In this document: one piece after another, positions 37,195 to 45,061 of the stretch
Numbering within the stretch: position 1 is the stretch's first letter
How the letters are laid out: the number at the start of each line of letters is the position of its first letter
Source of the DNA: Polaribacter vadi
GTDB lineage: Bacteria > Bacteroidota > Bacteroidia > Flavobacteriales > Flavobacteriaceae
Reading direction: 5' to 3'
Length of the DNA: 55,953 nt
Assembly (NCBI RefSeq): GCF_018861005.1
Contig: NZ_JAHKQL010000031.1
Location: 353,181-409,133, forward strand
The notes under the pieces: generated by a model
Told to the model about the DNA's origin: nothing
What the model saw: only the letters and a program-made list of their open reading frames with translations
Database searches by the model: none
Program-made: the position numbers and the translations under genes

Positions 37195-37776
37195 ATGTTA
37201 GGCTTACAATTCGAAACAGAAACTTCTTGGGCAGAAATTGCAAAAGTAAATTTGCAACAAATATTAACAGACCATGCATTTTTAGAGCAAAAAGCAGCTT
37301 CTAATGCAGTATCAATTATCATTAATTATTCTGAAGAAACAGAATTGGTTAAAGAAATGAGCAATATTGCTATAGAAGAAATGCAACATTTTAAAATGGT
37401 GCATTTATTAATGGTAAAAAGAGGAATGGTTTTAGGGCGTGAACAGAAAAACGATTATGCTGTTCGTTTACAGAAATTTTTTCCAAAAACCAAAGACAGA
37501 ACCAATGCTTTAATTCAACGTTTGTTAGTGGCAGCTTTAATTGAAGCTAGAAGTTGTGAGCGTTTTAAGGTTTTTTCTGAAAATATGGAAGATGAAGAAT
37601 TACAGAAATTCTATAAAAATCTAATGATTTCAGAAGCCAATCATTATACTACTTTTTTACATTTTGCAAGAGAATATCAAGATAGAGCAATCGTTGATGA
37701 AAAATGGAATGCTTTATTAAAATTTGAAGCAGAATTAATGAAAGAAAGAGGAAACTTAGCCAAAATTCACGGGTAA
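37195..37776 (+). CDS. miaE: tRNA-(ms2io6A37) hydroxylase
   Basis: MiaE hydroxylates the isopentenyl group of 2-methylthio-N6-isopentenyladenosine at tRNA position 37 using a di-iron centre and oxygen. The 193-residue, ferritin-like four-helix protein shows the iron ligands: E in DHAFLEQKA, IEEMQHF, EARSCERF and SEANHYTTF. Length fits the family. The start at 37195 is chosen from homology (MLGLQFETETSWAEIA) and the -7 element. It is divergent from the helicase and followed by the DUF4268 gene after 69 bases. Confidence 0.94.
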   Translation: MLGLQFETETSWAEIAKVNLQQILTDHAFLEQKAASNAVSIIINYSEETELVKEMSNIAIEEMQHFKMVHLLMVKRGMVLGREQKNDYAVRLQKFFPKTKDRTNALIQRLLVAALIEARSCERFKVFSENMEDEELQKFYKNLMISEANHYTTFLHFAREYQDRAIVDEKWNALLKFEAELMKERGNLAKIHG

Positions 37777-37845
37777 TTCAATTCTGAGTTGTGAGTTCTT
37801 AATTCAAAATTACTGAACTCGAAACCTTAAACTTTAAACTATTAA

Positions 37846-38277
37846 ATGTTCTCTAAAGAAGAAGCTGCACAAATACGTAAATTATTCTGGACAAGTTTTG
37901 GAAAATCTTTTCCAAGAAAATGGCTTTTATACAATACTAAAATAAAAGGGTTTTCTTTTAAATTTGTTGCTGATAGAAAAAAGGCAATGGTATGTTTGGA
38001 TATCGAAAATCCTGATGAATTGGTAAATCTTTTATATTACGACCAACTACTTTCTTTAAAAACGCTGTTAGAAACTGAACTACCAGAAGTAATTTTTGAT
38101 GATGATTACCTTTTAGAAAGTGGTAAAACCATTCACAGAATTTATGTTCCTTTTGATAAAAAATTTAGTATCTACAACAAAAATACTTGGCGAGATTGCT
38201 ATGAATTTTATGTAGCAACAATGGAGAAGTTTGAACTCTTCTTTTATGAATATGAAGATGTTATTAAAAATATTTAA
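37846..38277 (+). CDS. DUF4268 domain protein
   Basis: A 143-residue cytoplasmic protein that is essentially a single DUF4268 domain: RKLFWTSFGKSF near the start, a central DIENPDELVNLLYYDQLLSLK, and WRDCYEFYVATMEKFELFF near the end. DUF4268 is often found alone in flavobacteria or fused to DNA-related proteins and its biochemical role is not known. It is followed by a compact terminator shared with the convergent DUF4870 gene. Likely in one unit with miaE. Confidence 0.85.
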   Translation: MFSKEEAAQIRKLFWTSFGKSFPRKWLLYNTKIKGFSFKFVADRKKAMVCLDIENPDELVNLLYYDQLLSLKTLLETELPEVIFDDDYLLESGKTIHRIYVPFDKKFSIYNKNTWRDCYEFYVATMEKFELFFYEYEDVIKNI

Positions 38278-38290
38278 AATTTAATTAAAA

Positions 38291-38316
38291 AAAAATCGCC
38301 CAAAAAGGCGATTTTT
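38291..38316. terminator. Bidirectional terminator between DUF4268 and DUF4870 genes
   Basis: Ten-base stem AAAAATCGCC / GGCGATTTTT with a six-base loop, flanked by A on one side and T on the other, so it can serve both convergent genes. Confidence 0.8.
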
Positions 38317-38336
38317 AATTTTACTTTTTCTCTTCA

Positions 38337-38675
38337 CTATTTTATAATATTTATCGAAAACGGATAATTTGGTTCTTCTCCATTACTTGCTTTTATGGCA
38401 TTTGTTATCGGAAAAATTAAATAGAAAATTCCGATAGCTATTAATCCTAAAACTCCTAAACCTAATAATAAAATTAAAGGAATACATATTAAAATGTAAA
38501 TAAACATAGATATTCTAAAATTAATAATTGCTTTACCATGAGCATCCATATTTATAATTTCATCCTTCTTGGTTAGCCATAACACTAATGGTACAATAAA
38601 ACCACCAATACCAGTTACAAAATCTAATAACTGACTTAAATGTGTTAATACTAATAACTGTTTATCTTCTTTCAT
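38337..38675 (-). CDS. DUF4870 family small membrane protein
   Basis: A 112-residue membrane protein with three hydrophobic segments (about 10-33, 48-70, 73-95) and the DUF4870 signature: QLLDFVTGIGGFIVPLVLWLTKKDE, then HGKAIINFRISMFIY and a final ITNAIKASNGEEPNYPF. Members are common in bacteria and of unknown function. It is a single gene convergent with the DUF4268 gene. Confidence 0.9.
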   Translation of the reverse strand: MKEDKQLLVLTHLSQLLDFVTGIGGFIVPLVLWLTKKDEIINMDAHGKAIINFRISMFIYILICIPLILLLGLGVLGLIAIGIFYLIFPITNAIKASNGEEPNYPFSINIIK

Positions 38676-38899
38676 CTTTATAATTGTTGTTTGGTTTGTA
38701 TCTATTTGTCGCTAAAATTCTGGTTTTGTTACAACTTATTGTGTTATCAGAAAACACTTTAACTAAAAACACATAAAAATACTAACTTAATTTAATGAAA
38801 TAGGATTGAATTAAGAAAATAAATCTAAAAAAGAAAAAAACAAATGTATATAGGTTAATATCTCATTTATTTGAGCAAAGAAATAATTCTCTTTAAAAA

Positions 38900-38907
38900 T
38901 ATCTTTG
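38900..38907 (+). promoter_or_regulatory. -7 element upstream of dps
   Basis: TATCTTTG fits TAnnTTTG, about 30 bases before the dps ATG. A TTTG at 38870-38873 is 26 bases upstream, too far for the standard spacing, so an activator or alternative sigma factor may be needed. Confidence 0.35.
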
Positions 38908-38937
38908 TGTCAATATTAATTAAAAAACCTTAACATT

Positions 38938-39438
38938 ATGGATTACCTTAACATAGACAACCAAAAAGTATTACCAGTAGTATCAGAATTAAATGTATTA
39001 TTAGCAGATTTTCATGTGTATTATCAAAAACTAAGAAATTTTCATTGGAACATTCTTGGAAAAAACTTTTTTGATTTGCACAATAAATTCGAAGAAATGT
39101 ATAATGATACAAGAGTTAAAATTGATGAAATTGCAGAAAGAATTGTAACCCTAAAATACCATCCTATAAGTAAATTATCAGATTATATAGAGGTTTCTAA
39201 AATTAAAGAATCTTCACCTTTGTTATCTGATGATGAAATGGTTAAAGAAATCATAGAAGACCACAGAATTATCTTAGAACAGTTTGGTAAAGTAATTGAT
39301 AGAGCTGAAAAAGCCAAAGATGAAGGTACTTTAGATTTAATTGGAGCATACATTAGAGAATTAGAAAAATCTACTTGGATGTTAAATGCTTGGTCAAAAG
39401 ATACTAAAGAAGAATATAATACCAGCTTTGTTAAGTAG
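38938..39438 (+). CDS. dps: Dps/ferritin-like DNA starvation protection protein
   Basis: A 166-residue Dps-family protein that stores iron using peroxide and shields DNA. The ferroxidase motif is intact: FHWNILGKNFFDLH followed by KFEEMYNDTRVKIDEIAERI, giving the H-x11-D-x3-E pattern at the subunit interface. No lysine-rich N-terminal tail is seen, so DNA binding may be weak or absent. It is about 50 bases upstream of mscS and could be co-transcribed with it. The dps gene and the imelysin cluster both concern iron but are 10 kb apart. Confidence 0.93.
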   Translation: MDYLNIDNQKVLPVVSELNVLLADFHVYYQKLRNFHWNILGKNFFDLHNKFEEMYNDTRVKIDEIAERIVTLKYHPISKLSDYIEVSKIKESSPLLSDDEMVKEIIEDHRIILEQFGKVIDRAEKAKDEGTLDLIGAYIRELEKSTWMLNAWSKDTKEEYNTSFVK

Positions 39439-39489
39439 TTAATTCTAAAACATCAGAAAAAACTACAATAACAAATTTTAACAACAATC

Positions 39490-40368
39490 ATGGATAAAAT
39501 AATAGAGAAACTAGAAACTTGGAAAGACATATTTTTAAAAAACATACCCAATATTGCAATTGCAATTGTTGTAGTAATAATAGCATATTTTGCTTCGAGA
39601 GCAATAAATAGCTTTATTTCTAAAAACTTAAAAAATAGAATTAAGCAAGAATCTGTCAGAAATTTAGTATCAAGAGTGGCATCTGCCGTTATTTTTCTAT
39701 TAGGTTTATACATTGCAATGACTGTTTTAAAATTTGATGGTACTTTAAAAACCATTGTTTCTGCTGCTGGTGTTTCTGGTATTGTAGTTGGTTTAGCTTT
39801 ACAAGGCACACTTTCTAACACAATTTCTGGTGTTGTATTATCTTTTAGACACAATCTAAATATTGGTAATTGGGTAGAAACCAATGGTTATGCAGGTGAG
39901 GTTATAGACATAAATCTTAATTATTTTGTAATTAGAGAAGCTGATAATAATACTGTTGTAATACCCAATAAAACCATTTTAGAAAATCCGTTTAAGAATT
40001 ACTCCTTAACAACAAAAATGAGAATTGCTATAGAGTGTGGTATAGAATATGGTGCTGATTTAGAATTGGTAGAAAAGCTAACAAAACAAACCATTCAAGA
40101 TAATTTTAATCAAAAAGAAATTGGTAAAAATGTTGAATTCTACTACACAGAATTTGGTGATAGTTCAATTAATTTTTTATGTAGATTTTGGGTAGATTCT
40201 CAGAACGCATTACAAAAATTAAAAGCCAAGAGTAATGCTATTATACAAATTAAAAAAGCTTTTGATAAAGAAAACATTAATATTCCTTTCCCTATAAGAA
40301 CTTTAGAATTTACAAATAAATTAAATGTTAAGAATGATATTTCAAAACAACAAATATCATCTAATTAA
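39490..40368 (+). CDS. Small-conductance mechanosensitive channel (MscS family)
   Basis: A 292-residue inner-membrane channel that opens on membrane tension during osmotic downshock. Three membrane helices are visible (about 18-40, 58-80, 85-115); the pore helix carries AAGVSGIVVGLALQGTLSNTISGVVL, the MscS gly/ala-rich signature. The cytoplasmic beta domain begins NIGNWVETNGYAGEVIDI and continues with VVIPNKTILENPFKNYS, followed by the C-terminal alpha/beta portion. Length is that of E. coli MscS. It ends at the edge of a 475-base gap containing a decayed transposase. Confidence 0.94.
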   Translation: MDKIIEKLETWKDIFLKNIPNIAIAIVVVIIAYFASRAINSFISKNLKNRIKQESVRNLVSRVASAVIFLLGLYIAMTVLKFDGTLKTIVSAAGVSGIVVGLALQGTLSNTISGVVLSFRHNLNIGNWVETNGYAGEVIDINLNYFVIREADNNTVVIPNKTILENPFKNYSLTTKMRIAIECGIEYGADLELVEKLTKQTIQDNFNQKEIGKNVEFYYTEFGDSSINFLCRFWVDSQNALQKLKAKSNAIIQIKKAFDKENINIPFPIRTLEFTNKLNVKNDISKQQISSN

Positions 40369-40652
40369 TTTCCTGAAATAGGTTGACTAAAAATGAAAAA
40401 TAGCAAAGAATAATTTATCAAAAAGCAACTTTAGAGACCGAAATTTTAGTTGTTTATCAATTATTAAATGGTCAGTTATTAAACAAAAAAGTTTCTAAAA
40501 AACACTAAATTACTAGAACAGCTATTTCCTATTGTGTAAGTAAACACATAACCTTAGCACAACAAATTAAGGGTAAGAATAAAAACGATAAAATTAAAAA
40601 ACAATAAGAAAAAGTTAGTAATAGTATATTAAATCCAAGAAATCAGGCATAA
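40369..40652 (+). pseudogene. Decayed transposase orfA (IS3-like) remnant
   Basis: This gap holds the remains of an insertion sequence. From 40416 one frame reads YQKATLETEILVVYQLLNG, then LLNKKVSKKH, a stop at 40506, ITRTAISYCVSKH, and LAQQIKGKNKNDKIKKQ with a stop at 40605 and a final stop at 40650. This is the layout of IS3-group OrfA: helix-turn-helix (TRTAISYWV-like) followed by a charged coiled coil. An ATG at 40393 (MKNSKE) is in another frame, so at least one indel is implied. The preceding CCTGAAATAGGTTGAC may be the left IS end. No orfB and no right end were found. Function is lost. Confidence 0.55.
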
Positions 40653-40709
40653 TATTAGTTCTGTCTAATGATTAAGAAACATCAACTTCTTAATAATTTC
40701 ATAAAATTT

Positions 40710-40717
40710 TATATTTG
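40710..40717 (+). promoter_or_regulatory. -7 element of the DUF4198-hupE operon
   Basis: TATATTTG, a perfect TAnnTTTG, with no standard -33. If used it creates an unusually long leader of about 120 bases for this genome, containing the stem-loops at 40751-40813. Confidence 0.35.
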
Positions 40718-40750
40718 TGTACAATTAAAAAGATTACTCTTATATTTAGT

Positions 40751-40813
40751 GTGATAAAATTTTTAATATCACCAATCAATAGTTCATTGATAATCGAAAG
40801 ACTAACAGGTGAT
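40751..40813 (+). promoter_or_regulatory. Structured leader with competing stems upstream of the DUF4198 gene
   Basis: GTGATA (40751-40756) pairs with TATCAC (40767-40772); the same region, ATCACC (40768-40773), can instead pair with GGTGAT (40808-40813). A second small hairpin ATCAAT/ATTGAT lies between. Mutually exclusive stems are what a regulatory leader needs, but the stems are only six bases long and no known riboswitch class was recognised. Confidence 0.3.
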
Positions 40814-40843
40814 TATAACAAAAAAAAACTTTAAAAATATAAA

Positions 40844-41905
40844 ATGAAATTAAATACAAAAACCACTATCAAAAACAGTATTATTAATTTTTCTAAATAT
40901 TTTTTACTTATATCTGCCTTCATCGTTTTTTGCAGTCATGATTTATACTTAAAAATGGGTACCTATTTTTTACAAGAAAATCAAGAAGCTACTTTAAGTC
41001 TATATAATGGTACTTTTGAAACCAGCGAAAATATTATTACAAGAGATCGTATTATTGATGCTTCTGTAGTTTCTCAAGGAGAAAGAAAAGCCATAAACAC
41101 AAATGATTGGCAAGATAAAGACAGTACCATAACTCAATTAAAATTTAAAACTGGTAATTCTGGTACTTATGTTGCAGCTGTCTCTACCAAAGCTAGAAAT
41201 ATAGAATTAACCGCAGATAAATTTAATGCTTACCTAAAAAGTGATGGTGTTTATGACATGCTTGATTATAGAACAAAAAATAATTTACTTAATCAAAATG
41301 CTGTAGAAAATTATCAAAAACACGTAAAAGCAATCTATCAAGTTGGTAAGGTAAAAACAGATGATTGGAAAACTGTTTTAGGCTACCCAATTGAATTTGT
41401 TCCTCAAGCCAATCCTTATAAAAAATATAGTGGAGACAGCATAGATGTTTTATTATTATTAGATGGTAAACCTGTAGCTAATCAATTAGTTTTTGCTGAT
41501 AATATAAAAAGTGCTAATGCTCACTCTCATGATAATGAGAATGATAAACATACTCATGATGGAGAAATGCATTCACATGACAATCCTGAAAATAACGAAG
41601 AGCATACACATACAAATGGACAACAATTACGTACAAATGATAAAGGGATAGTTACTGTAAATTTACAAGAAGAAGGCATTTATTATATGCGTACTATAAG
41701 TATGGTTAATGTTACTGATTCTGATGAATTAACACATAAATCTAAATGGGCTACTCTTACTTTTGAAATAGGTCACTCACATAATAATAACGAACATGCA
41801 CATGATGATCATCATGATAATGAAATACCTACTTGGGTATTTATTCTAGGAAGTATATTTGCTGTTGGAGTGCTATTTTTAATCTTTAGAAACAAGGATA
41901 AATAA
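40844..41905 (+). CDS. DUF4198-like His-rich metal-binding protein, membrane-anchored
   Basis: A 353-residue exported protein anchored at both ends: an N-terminal hydrophobic segment (about 18-34, ending near FCSHDLYLKMGTYF) and a C-terminal membrane helix (about 330-348) followed by RNKDK. The body resembles DUF4198, a family of periplasmic proteins tied to nickel/cobalt uptake. A histidine-rich stretch (about residues 226-261) has repeated HSHD, HTHD and HTHT motifs, and a second (HSHNNNEHAHDDHHDNE) precedes the membrane helix. Such loops bind Ni, Co, Zn or Cu. The stop overlaps the start of the HupE-like gene by one base, so the two are coupled and likely form one metal import unit. Confidence 0.8.
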   Translation: MKLNTKTTIKNSIINFSKYFLLISAFIVFCSHDLYLKMGTYFLQENQEATLSLYNGTFETSENIITRDRIIDASVVSQGERKAINTNDWQDKDSTITQLKFKTGNSGTYVAAVSTKARNIELTADKFNAYLKSDGVYDMLDYRTKNNLLNQNAVENYQKHVKAIYQVGKVKTDDWKTVLGYPIEFVPQANPYKKYSGDSIDVLLLLDGKPVANQLVFADNIKSANAHSHDNENDKHTHDGEMHSHDNPENNEEHTHTNGQQLRTNDKGIVTVNLQEEGIYYMRTISMVNVTDSDELTHKSKWATLTFEIGHSHNNNEHAHDDHHDNEIPTWVFILGSIFAVGVLFLIFRNKDK

Positions 41906-42579
41906 TGAAATTTAATTTAAAAAGAGTATTACTATTACTCCTATTATTTATACCCTTTATAAGTTTTGCCCACGATGTAACAAGTGCAGACCAAGAATTA
42001 CTGCGTAATGGAGGTTTATGGGCTTACATACAAGTTGGTGCAACACACATGCTAACTGGTTACGATCATTTACTTTTTTTAGCTGGTGTAGTATTTTACT
42101 TAAAAAGCTTTAAAGATATTTTAAAGTTTATAACTGTTTTTACTATTGGTCATTGTATAACTTTAATTGGAGCGACTTATGCTGGTATTACTGCAAACGA
42201 ACATATTGTAGATGCTGTTATCGCTTTAAGTGTATTTTATAAAGGATTTGAGAATTTACACGGATTTAAAAAATTAAAAGTCAAAGCACCCAATTTACTA
42301 TTAATGGTTGGCCTTTTTGGCTTGATACACGGTTTTGGTTTATCAACAAGATTACAGTCTTTTGATATTGGTAATGACCAATTTTTAGCAAAGATATTAT
42401 GTTTTAATCTTGGTGTAGAATTAGGACAAGTCTTAGCATTAATACCAATAGTAGGCATAATTACTTTTTTTAGAAACAACAAACAATTCCCTGCCTTTTA
42501 TAAAGCTGTTAATTGGTACTTAATCTTTATAGGTATTGCTTTATTTACATATCAAATTTATAACTATAATACAATTTAG
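41905..42579 (+). CDS. HupE/UreJ family membrane protein
   Basis: A 224-residue membrane protein of the HupE/UreJ_2 family, considered secondary nickel/cobalt permeases. It has a cleavable N-terminal signal (to about SFAH), then about six membrane segments with the family motifs HMLTGYDHLLFL, FTIGHCITL and GLIHGFGLSTRLQ, all rich in metal-binding histidines. The ATG overlaps the previous stop (TAATG). No hydrogenase or urease gene is in the window, so nickel is not assured; another divalent metal such as cobalt, zinc or copper is possible. Confidence 0.88.
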   Translation: MKFNLKRVLLLLLLFIPFISFAHDVTSADQELLRNGGLWAYIQVGATHMLTGYDHLLFLAGVVFYLKSFKDILKFITVFTIGHCITLIGATYAGITANEHIVDAVIALSVFYKGFENLHGFKKLKVKAPNLLLMVGLFGLIHGFGLSTRLQSFDIGNDQFLAKILCFNLGVELGQVLALIPIVGIITFFRNNKQFPAFYKAVNWYLIFIGIALFTYQIYNYNTI

Positions 42580-42605
42580 AAAACAGTAAAAAACATTTAA
42601 TTATT

Positions 42606-42821
42606 TTTGATTTAAAATGAATTACAGGAAGTAAAATCAAATATAAATCTTTGCCTTATAAAAATATTTTTAGATTTTCTACAGAAACCTTTGCAACTTT
42701 TGATTTAGACTCCAAATATAATTTCGGTTTTTAAAATGAAGAAATACATTCTGTAAGAAAAAATATAATAAGTATAAGAATGTAAAAAATACAGAAATAT
42801 TTAGCTGAAAAAGTAATATAA
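42606..42821 (+). pseudogene. Remnant of a bacterial PH-domain (PF08000-like) gene
   Basis: The 309-base gap after the HupE-like gene holds a broken gene. One frame reads FDLK, stop, ITGSKIKYKSLPYKNIFRF, STETFATFDLDSKYNFGF, stop (42732), and further on, in the same frame after another stop, IQKYLAEKVI ending at TAA 42819-42821. The blocks I-T-G-K-K-V-x-Y-x-S-I-P-Y, F-S-V-E-T-A-G-x-F-D-L-D and a final V-Q-K-x-L-A-x-x-V match, in order, the bacterial PH domain family bPH_1. At least three stop codons interrupt it and no start remains. The rest of the gap shows nothing else. Confidence 0.6.
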
Positions 42822-42888
42822 CTTAAAACAGTTGTTTTTAGATGATAAATCTAGCCACTTACCTACTTTTAATTTATACTAAAACCAC

Positions 42889-43701
42889 TTACCAAAAAGT
42901 ACGTCGTTTATTCAGTTTTTCTTCTTGTTTTAAATATTCTTCAGCATCTTTAGGCGAAAGTACTTTTAAAAATGAAGGATGTTGCTCAATAGCATATTCT
43001 ATTTTAGTAACAATTTCTGCTACATCTTCGTTATCGTAATCAATTTCTAATGGTTCTTTTATCACCATAGATTGTAATACATTTTTCCTTTTTATACTTA
43101 GTCCTTTTTTATCAAAAGAACGTCTAAAACCATCAATAACAATTGGTACAACTACTGGTTTAAAAGTTTTAATAATGTGTGCTGTTCCTCTTCTAATTGG
43201 CTTAAAAGGAGTTGTAGTTCCTTGAGGAAAAGTAATTACCCAACCATCTTCTATAGCTTTACCAATATTAGAAATATCAGAATTTTTAACTTGTCTGTTT
43301 ACATTTTTACCAGCACTTCTCCAAGTTCTATCAATAGAAACAGAACCAGCATAAGCAAATATTTTTGGCAATAAACCAGCTTTCATAGTTTCGCCAGCAG
43401 CCACAAAATAGATATTTAATTTAGGATTCCAGATGTAACCAATATTTTTAATAGAATCATCTCTACCACTTAAAGAGGCATTAAAAACATGAAACATAGC
43501 TGCAACATCTGCAAAATAAGTTTGATGATTAGAGATAAACAAAACATTTTTATCTGGTAAGTTTCTTAAAATTTCTGAACCTTCTATATTAAGATTGTTA
43601 AACTTTCTGTAGCGCCCATGAGATATAATTCCGAAAAGACGGATAATGAACTTTTTTATGAACAAATAATGTCCAAAAGGATTCCTTTTAAATAAAGGCA
43701 T
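42889..43701 (-). CDS. 1-acyl-sn-glycerol-3-phosphate acyltransferase-like protein
   Basis: A 270-residue PlsC-family acyltransferase, which would esterify fatty acid to lysophosphatidate or a related acceptor at the inner membrane. The catalytic block reads NHQTYFAD (58-65), giving H-x5-D rather than the classic H-x4-D; block III reads FPQGTTTPFKP (158-168) where most have FPEGT. YAGSVSIDR and VPIVIDGFRRSF are other recognisable parts. I believe this variant is shared by flavobacterial orthologues, so it may act on a different acyl donor or acceptor. Single gene, with a -7 (minus-strand TAGTTTTG, 43728-43735) upstream. Confidence 0.85.
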   Translation of the reverse strand: MPLFKRNPFGHYLFIKKFIIRLFGIISHGRYRKFNNLNIEGSEILRNLPDKNVLFISNHQTYFADVAAMFHVFNASLSGRDDSIKNIGYIWNPKLNIYFVAAGETMKAGLLPKIFAYAGSVSIDRTWRSAGKNVNRQVKNSDISNIGKAIEDGWVITFPQGTTTPFKPIRRGTAHIIKTFKPVVVPIVIDGFRRSFDKKGLSIKRKNVLQSMVIKEPLEIDYDNEDVAEIVTKIEYAIEQHPSFLKVLSPKDAEEYLKQEEKLNKRRTFW

Positions 43702-43755
43702 TTATATTTTTTTTACTTGGTTTATAGCAAAACTACAAAACAATTTAACAATTAG

Positions 43756-44382
43756 CTATTTTAGGAGTTCTTTAATTTCTGAAAGCATCATACCTGTAGC
43801 TCCCCAAATAATATGGTTATTAATTTTAAAACAAGGTACATCAATATTTTTCATGTAAGACGTAGATAAATTTACTGAAGTTAAATGCTTATCATCTAAT
43901 AAATCTGTAAGTAAAATTTCAATGGTATTTGCAACTTCGTGATTTAAGATAAAGCTAGGTCTTTCAGCTACATAACCAATAAATGGAGTAGCTAAAAAAT
44001 TACTTGGTGGTATGTAAACATCTGTTAATTCTCTTATTATTTCTACGGATGTTGAGCAAACTCCAACTTCTTCCCAAGTTTCTCTTAAAGCAGTATCTTC
44101 TAGATTTACATCACTTTTTTCAATTTTACCTCCTGGAAAACTGATTTGAGCAGAATGTGTGCCTTTATAACTTGCTCTTTTTGTTAATAGTAAAGTAGTT
44201 TGTTTTTTATCATTTGGATAAAATAATGCCAAAACTGCAGCTTTTCTAGGATTACTTGCAGCTATCTTTTCTTTATCAAATTTTAATCGAAGTTTAGGTG
44301 CCATTATAAATTGAGCTTCTAAACCACCTAATTTTGTTGACTTTATCTCATCAATTTTATCAGTAAAATCTTTAAAATTCAT
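43756..44382 (-). CDS. NUDIX hydrolase, CoA pyrophosphatase type
   Basis: A 208-residue NUDIX hydrolase likely to cleave coenzyme A to phosphopantetheine and 3',5'-ADP. The CoA-specific signature preceding the Nudix box is present: LLLTKRASYKGTHSAQISFPGG, here residues 64-85, followed by the box ending in LRETWEEVGV (99-108) with the metal-binding REXXEE glutamates. The extra residues between GG and RE are typical of the CoAse group. A -7 element (minus-strand TAAGTTTG, 44402-44409) is upstream. It follows the plsC-like gene's strand and may be an independent unit. Confidence 0.88.
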   Translation of the reverse strand: MNFKDFTDKIDEIKSTKLGGLEAQFIMAPKLRLKFDKEKIAASNPRKAAVLALFYPNDKKQTTLLLTKRASYKGTHSAQISFPGGKIEKSDVNLEDTALRETWEEVGVCSTSVEIIRELTDVYIPPSNFLATPFIGYVAERPSFILNHEVANTIEILLTDLLDDKHLTSVNLSTSYMKNIDVPCFKINNHIIWGATGMMLSEIKELLK

Positions 44383-44465
44383 TTTGATTAATTACTTTTA
44401 GCAAACTTATAGCATTCTATTTCAAAAAAATATTTTTTGGCAAGAATTTTGAATTGATATTAAAT

Positions 44466-44753
44466 ATGAATATAAAATATAAAAAATTAATCTATAGCAT
44501 AGCTTTAGATGCAGTTGGTTTAATTCCTGTTCCTTTTTTAGATTTTGCTTGGGCACCAATTTCTAGTTACGTAATGACGAGAATGTATAAAGGTACAAAA
44601 GGTAAAATTGGTGGTGTTATAAGTTTTTTTGAAGAAATATTTCCTTTTTCTGATATTATACCAACATTTACATTAATGTGGATTTACACTTACATCATTA
44701 AAAAAGGTGATGAAGAAAATGAAGAAAAAGAAATAACGACAATAGATGTTTAA
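44466..44753 (+). CDS. Small membrane protein of unknown function
   Basis: A 95-residue protein with hydrophobic stretches (about 8-32 with PVPFLDFAWAPISSY, and 52-78 with FFEEIFPFSDIIPTFTLMWIYTYII) and an acidic C-terminus. Similar small proteins with a GLIPVPFLDFAWAPIS segment occur in flavobacteria, but I know no function. The ATG at 44466 is preferred over TTG at 44454. Its stop overlaps that of the convergent gene by three bases. Confidence 0.65.
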   Translation: MNIKYKKLIYSIALDAVGLIPVPFLDFAWAPISSYVMTRMYKGTKGKIGGVISFFEEIFPFSDIIPTFTLMWIYTYIIKKGDEENEEKEITTIDV

Positions 44754-45061
44754 CTATTTTCTTTAAATAAAAAGCCTAAACCTAATCTGCTTAAAAACTT
44801 TTTTTCGAAAGCCCAAAAGAATTTAAACTGACCAAATAACCAACCTACTAATGGCAATGTTAATTGATAAATAGGAAAAATAAGTAAAATTCTAAGTGGC
44901 CAATACAACCATGGGTTTAGTGTTTCTGGTGATAAACCCAAAAAACCTGTAACTGGCTTAGCAACCCAAGCTGCAAAAGAACCATTTACTGCAAAAGCAC
45001 AAAAAATAAAGAAAATAGACCAGTTACTTTCTATTCCCCATCTTTCTTTTAATTTATCCAT
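44750..45061 (-). CDS. DUF6787-like small membrane protein
   Basis: A 103-residue protein with two hydrophobic segments (about 15-40 and 52-78) and the family pattern LKERWGIESNWSIFFIFCAFAVNGS, VAKPVTGFLG, YWPLRILLIFPIYQ and GWLFGQFKFFWAFEKKFLSRLG. I recognise this as the flavobacterial DUF6787 type. Its ATG overlaps the lgt stop codon by one base (TAATG), indicating translational coupling to lipoprotein maturation, though a functional link is not established. Confidence 0.75.
   Translation of the reverse strand: MDKLKERWGIESNWSIFFIFCAFAVNGSFAAWVAKPVTGFLGLSPETLNPWLYWPLRILLIFPIYQLTLPLVGWLFGQFKFFWAFEKKFLSRLGLGFLFKENS

Noticed and set aside
37777..37845. Direct or inverted repeat relation of the miaE-DUF4268 spacer to the 46208 palindrome
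   Set aside because: Only a short GAACTCGA segment is shared, with no palindromic structure.
39453..39884. A 143-codon minus-strand frame overlapping mscS
   Set aside because: Covers the conserved MscS pore region in antisense; no independent support.
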